Shown here: positions 1-4,692 of the stretch, in pieces
How positions within the stretch are numbered: the stretch's first letter is position 1
How the letters are laid out: each line of letters starts with the position of its first letter
Assembly: GCA_029977605.1 (NCBI GenBank)
Contig: JAPOKN010000045.1
Span: 1-8,076, forward strand
DNA from: Methanobacteriota archaeon
GTDB taxonomy: Archaea; Thermoplasmatota; Poseidoniia; MGIII; CG-Epi1
Reading direction: 5' to 3'
DNA: 8,076 bases
Program-made: the position numbers and the translations under genes
Notes under the pieces: model-generated
What the model was told of the DNA's origin: nothing
The model's input: the letters and a program-made list of their open reading frames with translations, nothing else
Database searches by the model: none

Positions 1-139
1 CCATTCTGAAAAAAGCGCCAGTTAAGGGATTAGCATCTGATAGTGCATACAATATTGGAGCAAAGGAAACTACTACACCTCCAAACATCGCAATTCCCAT
101 TGGTTTATTGAGATTAGCCGATTCCATGCTTTTATACAT
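1..139 (-). CDS. EamA/DMT-family transporter, N-terminal fragment (cut by window edge)
   Basis: This minus-strand reading frame starts at ATG 139 and runs without a stop to the window edge, giving about 46 residues. After a short polar N-terminus comes a hydrophobic segment (residues about 15-33, GIAMFGGVVVSFAPILYAL), then SDANPLTGAFFRM. That pattern (first helix, then a small-residue stretch and a conserved Phe-Arg) is typical of the first half of EamA-domain drug/metabolite transporters, which are ten-helix inner-membrane proteins of varied substrate. The substrate cannot be inferred here. A second in-frame ATG at 127 (residue 5) may be the true start: the TATA-like box at 151-157 lies 24-30 bases before it, the spacing expected for a leaderless archaeal mRNA. 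An in-frame TAG at 164-166 rules out a longer start at or before that point. The gene lies downstream of tRNA-Glu in the same direction. Family assignment rests on a short fragment. Confidence 0.6.
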   Translation of the reverse strand, partial: MYKSMESANLNKPMGIAMFGGVVVSFAPILYALSDANPLTGAFFRM

Positions 140-150
140 TAGAAAGCCCG

Positions 151-157
151 TATATGA
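151..157 (-). promoter_or_regulatory. TATA-like box for the EamA-type gene
   Basis: Read on the minus strand the bases are TCATATA, located 24-30 bases upstream of the in-frame ATG at 127. This matches the spacing of the better box in front of ileS. It would produce a leaderless transcript starting at residue 5 of the longest frame. The motif is short, so the call is tentative. Confidence 0.35.
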
Positions 158-183
158 AGTGGTCTAACAATTTAATTTTTTGG

Positions 184-188
184 AAAAA
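184..188 (-). terminator. oligo-T terminator after tRNA-Glu
   Basis: The minus strand reads TCTTTTTCC starting just after the encoded CCA of tRNA-Glu. A run of five T directly downstream of a tRNA is the usual intrinsic termination signal for archaeal RNA polymerase. It would separate the tRNA transcript from the transporter gene downstream. Confidence 0.4.
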
Positions 189-190
189 GA

Positions 191-268
191 TGGTGCTCCC
201 GCCGGGATTTGAACCCGGGTATTCGGCTCGAAAGGCCGAGATGATGGGCCGGACTACACCACGGGAGC
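191..268 (-). tRNA. tRNA-Glu (anticodon UUC), CCA encoded
   Basis: The minus strand folds into a full cloverleaf. The acceptor stem is GCTCCCG paired with CGGGAGC, followed by A73 and an encoded CCA (191-193). The anticodon stem is TCGGC/GCCGA with loop CTTTCGA, giving anticodon TTC (bases 230-232), which reads GAA/GAG. The variable loop has four bases, and the T arm is CCGGG-TTCAAAT-CCCGG. The D region (GTGTAGTCCGG) matches the usual tRNA-Glu pattern. No intron is present. A TTAAAT box sits 25-30 bases upstream and an oligo-T run follows, so this is probably a single-gene transcription unit. Confidence 0.95.
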
Positions 269-292
269 TAATTTACATCTTACAAAGCTAGG

Positions 293-298
293 ATTTAA
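293..298 (-). promoter_or_regulatory. TATA box of tRNA-Glu
   Basis: The minus strand reads TTAAAT followed by CC, 25-30 bases upstream of the mature tRNA 5' end at 268. The other two tRNAs in the window have a TTAAA core at nearly the same distance, which supports the assignment. It falls in the short gap between the tRNA and the end of the coiled-coil gene. Confidence 0.55.
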
Positions 299-313
299 TG
301 TTATTGTAGTATT

Positions 314-559
314 CTATACTTGGAATGATTGTAGTTGAGATTTTAACTTTTCTATCTGCCTCTGAAAATTTTCTCTCTGAATTGCTAACTCTCCCTGATA
401 TCTGGTTTGAGAAGCTTCTAAAGCATCATAATTTTCAGTCTTTACTTTCTCAAGATTTAGTTTATGTGATTCTCTTTCCTTTTCTAACAACGTTTCAAGC
501 TCATTTATTCTTTGTTTCAGAGAATCTATTTCACTCACATTACTCTTACTATAATGCAC
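314..559 (-). CDS. small coiled-coil protein, hypothetical
   Basis: This 81-residue frame starts at GTG (559) and ends at TAG (314-316). An in-frame TAA shortly upstream of the GTG excludes a longer start. The protein is almost entirely charged and amphipathic. Heptad-spaced hydrophobics are clear near both ends (I11, L14, I18, L21, L25, and later F65, I69, L72, L76, F79), and the middle is rich in Glu, Lys and Gln. It has no membrane segment, no cysteine and no catalytic motif, so it is probably a dimeric or oligomeric helical rod or a partner protein. The opposite strand is also open (325-564), but its product has the Phe/Leu/Ser-rich composition expected from the complement of coiled-coil codons, so the minus frame is preferred. 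A TATA-like box at 585-591 lies 26-32 bases before the GTG, consistent with a leaderless mRNA. I do not recognise the family. Confidence 0.6.
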   Translation of the reverse strand: MHYSKSNVSEIDSLKQRINELETLLEKERESHKLNLEKVKTENYDALEASQTRYQGELAIQRENFQRQIEKLKSQLQSFQV

Positions 560-582
560 TTTAAAGAATTAGTTGCACAACT

Positions 583-591
583 ATCTTAATA
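583..591. promoter_or_regulatory. shared divergent TATA-like box (coiled-coil gene and M50 operon)
   Basis: The 52-bp gap between the divergent starts at 559 and 612 holds one AT box, TATCTTAATA in the plus direction and TATTAAG in the minus direction. On the plus strand its core (586-591) lies 21-26 bases before ATG 612. On the minus strand (591-585) it lies 26-32 bases before GTG 559. Both spacings fit leaderless archaeal promoters, so the box may serve both directions. Confidence 0.4.
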
Positions 592-611
592 CGCATTGTA
601 TTGATTCTGTA

Positions 612-1334
612 ATGTGGAAAGGCCCCTCGAGGACTAATCAAAATTATCAGATCAAGTATGTAGTATCTGATGGGTGGGGTGATCCTATTCAAATTAATAG
701 AAGACCGACGTCTAAAATGTCGTTCTCAAACTATGAAAAGGAACAACTAAAAGAATCAATAGGAATATTGACTATTGCCTTCACACTAGCTCTTAGTAAC
801 GGATTAGTTCCAGTTATGAATGAGCCAAGTATTCTATTAACTGAACTACCTCTGGCGTTTGCTGCAGTGATGACTGGATTTTTACTGCACGAATTGGCAC
901 ATAAATGGATGGCACAGCAATACGGCTGTTGGGCTGAATATAGAGGAAACAAGAACGGTTTGTATTTCGCATTAATGATGTCTGTCTTTGGTTTTCTCTT
1001 GGCAGCACCAGGTGCTGTAATGGTGTCTGGAAACATTACCAATAGACAGCATGGAATTATTGCAGCTGTAGGGCCGTTAACAAACATAGCAATTGCAATA
1101 GTAGCCTTTCCTTTTTACATTTTCACTGCAAATATAGACATTTGGATAGTTGGAGAACTCGCACGATTTCTAATTATTATCAACCTAATTTTAGCGGGAT
1201 TTAACATGATACCAGTTCAACCTTTAGACGGGTCAAAAATAATTGTATGGAACAAGGCAGCATACTTTGGAATTGTTGGAGGAATTATTACTCTGGCAAT
1301 CGCTTATTGGTACATGCCGACTTTCTCTTTCTGA
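612..1334 (+). CDS. M50 / site-2 protease family membrane metallopeptidase
   Basis: This 240-residue integral membrane protein has the M50 signature: HELAH (H93-E94, H97) inside a transmembrane helix as the zinc-binding HExxH, and N-M-I-P-V-Q-P-L-D-G (N198-G207), the NxxPxxxLDG motif whose Asp supplies the third zinc ligand. A GPLTN motif (154-158) is also typical. Hydrophobic segments fall near residues 50-65, 79-96, 118-142, 148-171, 182-200 and 216-235. The family cleaves membrane-embedded or membrane-proximal substrates, often in regulated proteolysis; the substrate here is unknown. The frame is open back to a TTG at 573, but ATG 612 is preferred because it is a standard start with a TATA-like box 21-26 bases upstream; ATG 717 is a shorter alternative. 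It is the first gene of an operon: its TGA stop shares its A with the ATG of the next gene. All catalytic residues are present, so activity is expected. Confidence 0.88.
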   Translation: MWKGPSRTNQNYQIKYVVSDGWGDPIQINRRPTSKMSFSNYEKEQLKESIGILTIAFTLALSNGLVPVMNEPSILLTELPLAFAAVMTGFLLHELAHKWMAQQYGCWAEYRGNKNGLYFALMMSVFGFLLAAPGAVMVSGNITNRQHGIIAAVGPLTNIAIAIVAFPFYIFTANIDIWIVGELARFLIIINLILAGFNMIPVQPLDGSKIIVWNKAAYFGIVGGIITLAIAYWYMPTFSF

Positions 1335-1687
1335 TGGCTACGACATGGATTCTCTATGATGGAATTTGCTCCTTTTGTAAAAGTAGCGTAAGTAATTTTG
1401 AAAAAAGCCTTGAAAAAAGGAATTGCAAAATAAAACCTCTTCAGGATGAAACTGTAATGAAAATTCTAGGCATTAATGATGGAGACGACTTACCTGAAAT
1501 GAAAATAATCGGCGATGATCGAAAGGTATATGGGGGTGCTAGAGGTATTGTATTTCTTTGCCGAAAGATATGGTGGGCGTGGCCAATTTGGGCTTTAGCA
1601 CACTTGCCGTTAACTATGAATATTATGGATTATGTCTATAAATGGGTCGCAAAAAACAGACACCGTGCTGTCGTATGCGAAATTTAA
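1334..1687 (+). CDS. DCC-family (DUF393) thiol-disulfide oxidoreductase-like protein
   Basis: This 117-residue protein opens with W-I-L-Y-D-G-I-C-S-F-C: the YDG-x-C-x-x-C motif (D9, C12, C15) that defines the DCC/DUF393 family, small thioredoxin-like proteins predicted to handle thiol-disulfide exchange. The rest also fits the family: a Gly-Gly-Ala-Arg segment (YGGARGIVFL) in the middle, a Trp-rich stretch with a hydrophobic helix, and a C-terminal A-K-N-R-H-R followed by a late Cys in VCEI. The frame is open upstream to 1247 inside the M50 gene, but that extension overlaps a conserved gene in another frame. ATG 1334 overlaps the M50 stop by one base (TGATG) and puts the signature at the usual N-terminal position. 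The TAA stop is followed directly by the ATG of the next gene. No Shine-Dalgarno precedes it, so translational coupling is likely. The family has no firmly established substrate. Confidence 0.85.
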   Translation: MATTWILYDGICSFCKSSVSNFEKSLEKRNCKIKPLQDETVMKILGINDGDDLPEMKIIGDDRKVYGGARGIVFLCRKIWWAWPIWALAHLPLTMNIMDYVYKWVAKNRHRAVVCEI

Positions 1688-2959
1688 ATGAAAATTGCAC
1701 CACTAATAGCTATCATTTTCGCTTTCTTTTTAATTGCTATTTACCCTATTTATTCTGACGATGGAATAGATGAAAATTTATCATATTCTGACGAAGATAA
1801 CGACGGCATTCCAAATGACAAAGATAAGTGCCCTGAGGAAGATGCCAGCGGGAAAGATATTGATGAGGATGGATGTATAGATTCTGAAATTACTAAAGAA
1901 GAAGTGGATTATTTGGAAAGATTGGCTAAAATTAACATTGGTCAGTACATAATTTTTGCTGTAGTTTCACTTTTCTCAACGGCAATATACTGGGAAAGAG
2001 ATAGAATTAGTGCCTTACTAACGGACAAAGACGAATTAAGTGCTGAGAATTATAAACAAATTAGTGGCGATGATACTATTTCCGAGGCAATAGACTATGA
2101 TGAACTGGGTAAAAATCGTGAGGTGAATATACAAAAGGATAAGCAACGGAGTAGACTAAGCTTCTCATTTGCTGAACTAAATGCTGAAGCTAATAATAAC
2201 ATTCAGTTGATGGCTTTAATTTGTATAATCTCTTTTATTTTTATTCCCGAATTTTCATGGTTAAATGTTAATGGAACTCGAACTAATAATGATGGATCTG
2301 AGAGAGATTTCGAAATCGAGCATTATTCATTTATTCTAGAACATAACTATCCATTAGTTGAAAACGGAACTAATTTTTTAGGATATACTAGCTCAGAATG
2401 TACTAGCGATATTGATAAAATTCATAATTGTAATTACCGAGCTTCATTATTTGATACAATAGATAGTATTCTATCTATTTCGATCATATTTTGCTTCATG
2501 CTAATCTTGCTTGCATTTCGTGCTGAAAAATACCGGCGAATTATAGCTATTGTATTTTCATTGACACTGATAGTTACTATGTCAAGTTTGTTGATATTTA
2601 CTGCACTAATTGATAATGCATTGGAAGCTGATGAGCCTTTAATTGATTCTAAACAATCAGGTGGAAGTGGCTGCTGGATGTCTTCGCCAATTATATGGGG
2701 TGACGGAAACTGCGTAGGGTCTGACAATGAAGGAAATATTTACTCTGAAACGTTTACCTTTAGCCCTGGAGTTGCATTTTATCTAATTTTAATCTGTACT
2801 TCAATTCTTTTCTTAGGACTATTTACAATAATTGAACCTTTATTAGAATCAAGAAAAATAAGCTGGACAGAAGCCATTAGAAATAACTGGCAAGTCTTTG
2901 CAATTATAGCAATTACAATATTCCTCTGGAGAGTAAACGTTCTAATTACAAATATTTAG
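1688..2959 (+). CDS. membrane protein with signal peptide, TSP3-like Ca-binding repeat and six TM helices
   Basis: I do not recognise a named family for this 423-residue protein. Residues 1-22 form a signal peptide or first helix. Residues 35-65 form a thrombospondin-type-3-like acidic segment (D-E-D-N-D-G-I-P-N-D-x-D-x-C-P, then D-x-D-E-D-G-C) with C48 and C63; such segments bind calcium and are common in secreted and surface proteins. Hydrophobic helices lie near 85-102, 172-192, 260-277, 284-308, 362-383 and 403-421. A polar, probably cytoplasmic stretch (103-171) follows the first helix. Two non-cytoplasmic loops each hold a cysteine pair (C238/C248 and C329/C342), and the first also has N-G-T sequons at N195 and N226. 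The gene starts immediately after the TAA of the DCC gene and is the last of the operon. A redox protein next to a cysteine-containing surface protein, and a membrane protease two genes upstream, hint at a shared envelope role, but this is inference. Its TAG lies one base from tRNA-Leu on the other strand. Confidence 0.8.
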   Translation: MKIAPLIAIIFAFFLIAIYPIYSDDGIDENLSYSDEDNDGIPNDKDKCPEEDASGKDIDEDGCIDSEITKEEVDYLERLAKINIGQYIIFAVVSLFSTAIYWERDRISALLTDKDELSAENYKQISGDDTISEAIDYDELGKNREVNIQKDKQRSRLSFSFAELNAEANNNIQLMALICIISFIFIPEFSWLNVNGTRTNNDGSERDFEIEHYSFILEHNYPLVENGTNFLGYTSSECTSDIDKIHNCNYRASLFDTIDSILSISIIFCFMLILLAFRAEKYRRIIAIVFSLTLIVTMSSLLIFTALIDNALEADEPLIDSKQSGGSGCWMSSPIIWGDGNCVGSDNEGNIYSETFTFSPGVAFYLILICTSILFLGLFTIIEPLLESRKISWTEAIRNNWQVFAIIAITIFLWRVNVLITNI

Positions 2960-2960
2960 A

Positions 2961-3047
2961 TGGTGCGGGGGGAGGGATTCGAACCCTCGTACCACTAAGG
3001 ACCGGATCTTAAGTCCGGCGCAATTGGCCAGGCTATGCGACCCCCGC
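2961..3047 (-). tRNA. tRNA-Leu (anticodon UAA), CCA encoded
   Basis: The minus strand gives a class II cloverleaf. The acceptor stem is GCGGGGG paired with CCCCCGC, then A73 and encoded CCA (2961-2963). The anticodon stem is CCGGA/TCCGG with loop CTTAAGA, so the anticodon is TAA (3009-3011), reading UUA and possibly UUG. The long variable arm (TCCTTAGTGGTAC, 13 bases) and the D loop with TAGCCTGG are typical of tRNA-Leu, and the T arm is GAGGG-TTCGAAT-CCCTC. No intron is seen. Its 3' end is one base from the stop codon of the convergent membrane-protein gene, and no clear oligo-T run follows on the minus strand. Confidence 0.95.
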
Positions 3048-3071
3048 AGTTCAGAACCCATGTAGAGAACC

Positions 3072-3077
3072 TTTAAA
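3072..3077 (-). promoter_or_regulatory. TATA box of tRNA-Leu
   Basis: A palindromic TTTAAA lies 25-30 bases upstream of the mature tRNA-Leu 5' end at 3047, the same spacing as at the other two tRNAs here. Because it is palindromic it could also drive the divergent gene at 3124, giving about a 25-base leader; a separate TAAAATT at 3091-3097 lies 27-33 bases before that ATG and would give a leaderless or nearly leaderless mRNA instead. Confidence 0.55.
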
Positions 3078-3123
3078 GAGAGCTTCATTGTAAAATTGTT
3101 AGCCAAAGTTTAGGAAATTAATA

Positions 3124-4692
3124 ATGTCTACTGCAACCACAGCAAAAATAATCTCACAAGCTGGTAAGGCAAATCCGCCTTCATTGGTAGCATTATATGG
3201 GGGAACTTTAGGAGAAAGAAAGTCTGCGATTACTGAAATTGAAAACGATCTTCAAGCAGTTGGATTAAATATTATTGAATTTAATGCAAGGCGGTATTTA
3301 TCTGAGAATGATTTATGTTTACCGCTTGTTCAGCAAATAGTTACAGAATTAAAAGGGAATGCTGGAAGTAATGGAACTACCTCGGATTTAGTGAACAGAA
3401 TTAACGAAAGTGCTCCCGTAATTCTATCTGCTAATCTTTCAAGTGAAAATAGAGTTGAAATGATTCATCAATTTGACTCATCCATGAAAAAATTAGCCGC
3501 GATTTGTATACAGAAAAAACCTCTCGTAATTACTCTGCAGGGAATTGAAAGGGCTGTATCTGGTTCATTTACAAAAATATCTGAATTCATTTCAAACTAT
3601 TTTAATATTAATGGATTCATGTTTATTATTTCAGTAGGAAAGGAAAATTTAGAAAAGGAATTACTAGAAGCAAATGTAAATATTACATCAGATGATTTTT
3701 TAGAGGATACCTATGATTTCGTAGCTGAATTTGGAACCGCAAACCAAGTTATTAATGATAATAAAAAAGAAACTAAGTCTGAAGATTTCTTCAAACCTCC
3801 TGTTGGTTTAGAAGTCGAAAGTGGTGCTGCGATTGCTGCAAAAAGAAAAGGCCGGCCTATTCCAAGCGCTCCTGTAAAGAAGAGCTCAAGTGGATTCAAA
3901 GTAAGGGAATTAGCTGGAAAAAAAGCCACTATTAGAAAAAATAAGCCAATGCGAAAAGTTGTTAGAAAAGTTTCTTCACAGAAGAAAGCTGTCAAGTTTA
4001 AAGCTGTTAACGCAAATAAAAATGCTTCATTCTTAAAAGCAGTGCAATCTAGTGATATCTTTGCTGCAAAAAAATTCTGGTCTAAAGCTAATTCACTATC
4101 TTATCAAGAATTTACTGATGTAGTGAATTCTATCTTAAAAGAAGCTTCAAACAAAGATTCCAGAGTTAGAGCTACTGCAATTACAGGCCTAGCATCTATA
4201 GCTAAAGGCGTATCATGGGAAATGCCTGCAGAAGTAATGGATCGTGCATTAATAATGACTGGAGATGGTTCTAAAGAAGTGAAAGATGCTGCAGCAGATG
4301 CGATAAAAGAAATGAACTCTGCAGGAGTTGAAAAAGGACCTTCAAGCAACCAAACAGCTACCGATTCTGCTAACACCTCAGGATCTATGGAACTGAACGA
4401 ATTGGATACTGATAGTATGTTAGGTAATACCTCCGGAAGCGTAGCTTCAATGTCAATTGGTTCTGGAGCAGGAGGTGGTGTCAAAGTTATGGGAGGAAGC
4501 GAATCAAATTTCGGAAGTGCTCCTACATTCAAGATGACTGAAGATATCCCCTCAATAAAGAAAGATAATGTCCCTAAATTCAAACCTACTGAAGGTAAGA
4601 ATACATTCAAGGTAGTTGACGATAAAAAGAAAGTTCCAAAATTTAAACCTACAGAGAAGAAAAAGAAAAATGTGTTTAAAGTAGTTGATTAA
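3124..4692 (+). CDS. degenerate KAP-like P-loop protein with AT-hook-like linker, HEAT-like repeats and repeated basic tail
   Basis: This is a 522-residue soluble protein of unknown function. Residues about 18-185 resemble a KAP-type P-loop NTPase: a Walker A position at 27-34 reads G-T-L-G-E-R-K-S, then I-E-F-N-A-R-R-Y (51-58) matches the KAP 'hhFNAWRY' motif, and K-P-L-V-I-T-L-Q-G-I-E-R (132-143) matches 'hhhFIDDLDR'. The last Walker A Gly is Arg32 and the two Walker B acidic residues are Gln139-Gly140, so ATP hydrolysis is unlikely. The membrane helices common in KAP proteins are absent. Residues 240-300 are very basic and include K-R-K-G-R-P, an AT-hook-like core. HEAT-like helix pairs follow (about 330-398), then a Ser/Gly/Asn-rich linker (400-465) and tail repeats of V-P-K-F-K-P-T-E and F-K-V-V-D. 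The layout suggests a DNA- or RNA-associated scaffold. ATG 3124 is preceded by a weak TAGGA and AT-rich boxes. It converges on ileS, with overlapping stop codons. Confidence 0.72.
   Translation: MSTATTAKIISQAGKANPPSLVALYGGTLGERKSAITEIENDLQAVGLNIIEFNARRYLSENDLCLPLVQQIVTELKGNAGSNGTTSDLVNRINESAPVILSANLSSENRVEMIHQFDSSMKKLAAICIQKKPLVITLQGIERAVSGSFTKISEFISNYFNINGFMFIISVGKENLEKELLEANVNITSDDFLEDTYDFVAEFGTANQVINDNKKETKSEDFFKPPVGLEVESGAAIAAKRKGRPIPSAPVKKSSSGFKVRELAGKKATIRKNKPMRKVVRKVSSQKKAVKFKAVNANKNASFLKAVQSSDIFAAKKFWSKANSLSYQEFTDVVNSILKEASNKDSRVRATAITGLASIAKGVSWEMPAEVMDRALIMTGDGSKEVKDAAADAIKEMNSAGVEKGPSSNQTATDSANTSGSMELNELDTDSMLGNTSGSVASMSIGSGAGGGVKVMGGSESNFGSAPTFKMTEDIPSIKKDNVPKFKPTEGKNTFKVVDDKKKVPKFKPTEKKKKNVFKVVD
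3841..3858 (+). other. AT-hook-like motif in the KAP-like protein
   Basis: The codons for residues 240-245 read K-R-K-G-R-P, which matches the basic-GRP core of AT-hook minor-groove binders. It opens a 60-residue Lys/Arg-rich linker (several Lys-Lys, Arg-Lys and Val-Arg-Lys clusters). A single hook usually binds weakly, so this supports nucleic-acid contact only in combination with the rest of the linker. Confidence 0.4.
4519..4689 (+). repeat. C-terminal tandem peptide repeats (PKFKPTE ... FKVVD)
   Basis: The last ~57 codons of the KAP-like gene hold two good copies of a 19-21-residue unit, V-P-K-F-K-P-T-E, a short Lys-rich spacer, then F-K-V-V-D (residues 483-503 and 504-522), preceded by a diverged unit (A-P-T-F-K-M-T-E, 466-473). 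The DNA copies use different synonymous codons (for example CCTAAATTCAAA versus CCAAAATTTAAA), so the duplication is old and the peptide is under selection. Such tails often act as short linear binding motifs; no partner is evident. Confidence 0.75.
4661..4670 (-). terminator. possible oligo-T terminator for ileS inside the convergent gene
   Basis: About 20 bases past the ileS stop, the minus strand reads TTTTTCTTTT, the complement of the Lys codons in the tail of the KAP-like gene. Archaeal polymerase terminates at such T tracts. There is no non-coding gap here, so any terminator must lie within the neighbour's coding sequence. Confidence 0.35.

Noticed and set aside
325..564. 79-residue open frame on the plus strand opposite the coiled-coil gene
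   Set aside because: Its Phe/Leu/Ser-rich product is what the complement of Glu/Lys/Gln codons gives, and it shows no organised helices or motif. The minus frame has heptads and a well-placed promoter box.
573..611. Upstream extension of the M50 gene to a TTG start
   Set aside because: TTG is a weak start, the added 13 residues show nothing, and the only promoter box (586-591) would lie inside the extension.
731..1087. 118-residue antisense frame within the M50 gene
   Set aside because: It lies opposite the zinc-motif region of a clear family member and has no motif or promoter of its own.
1247..1333. Upstream extension of the DCC gene inside the M50 gene
   Set aside because: The extra 29 residues overlap conserved M50 coding sequence in another frame and do not look like the DCC family. 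ATG 1334 in TGATG is a clean coupled start.
2434..2727. 97-residue antisense frame within the TSP3-like membrane protein gene
   Set aside because: No recognisable domain. It is opposite a convincing membrane protein and is best read as a chance frame.
2961..3060. tRNA-Leu or tRNA-Glu as an integration (att) site
   Set aside because: No integrase gene and no partial duplicate of either tRNA 3' end is visible in the window.
3711..3995. 94-residue antisense frame opposite the basic linker of the KAP-like gene
   Set aside because: The Phe/Leu/Thr-rich product mirrors the Lys/Glu-rich coding strand. No independent support.
4104..4610. 168-residue antisense frame opposite the HEAT-like and tail region
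   Set aside because: It is long for a chance frame, but its low-complexity Pro/Ser/Leu/Ala product mirrors the Ser/Gly/Asn/Ala-rich sense strand and shows no domain.
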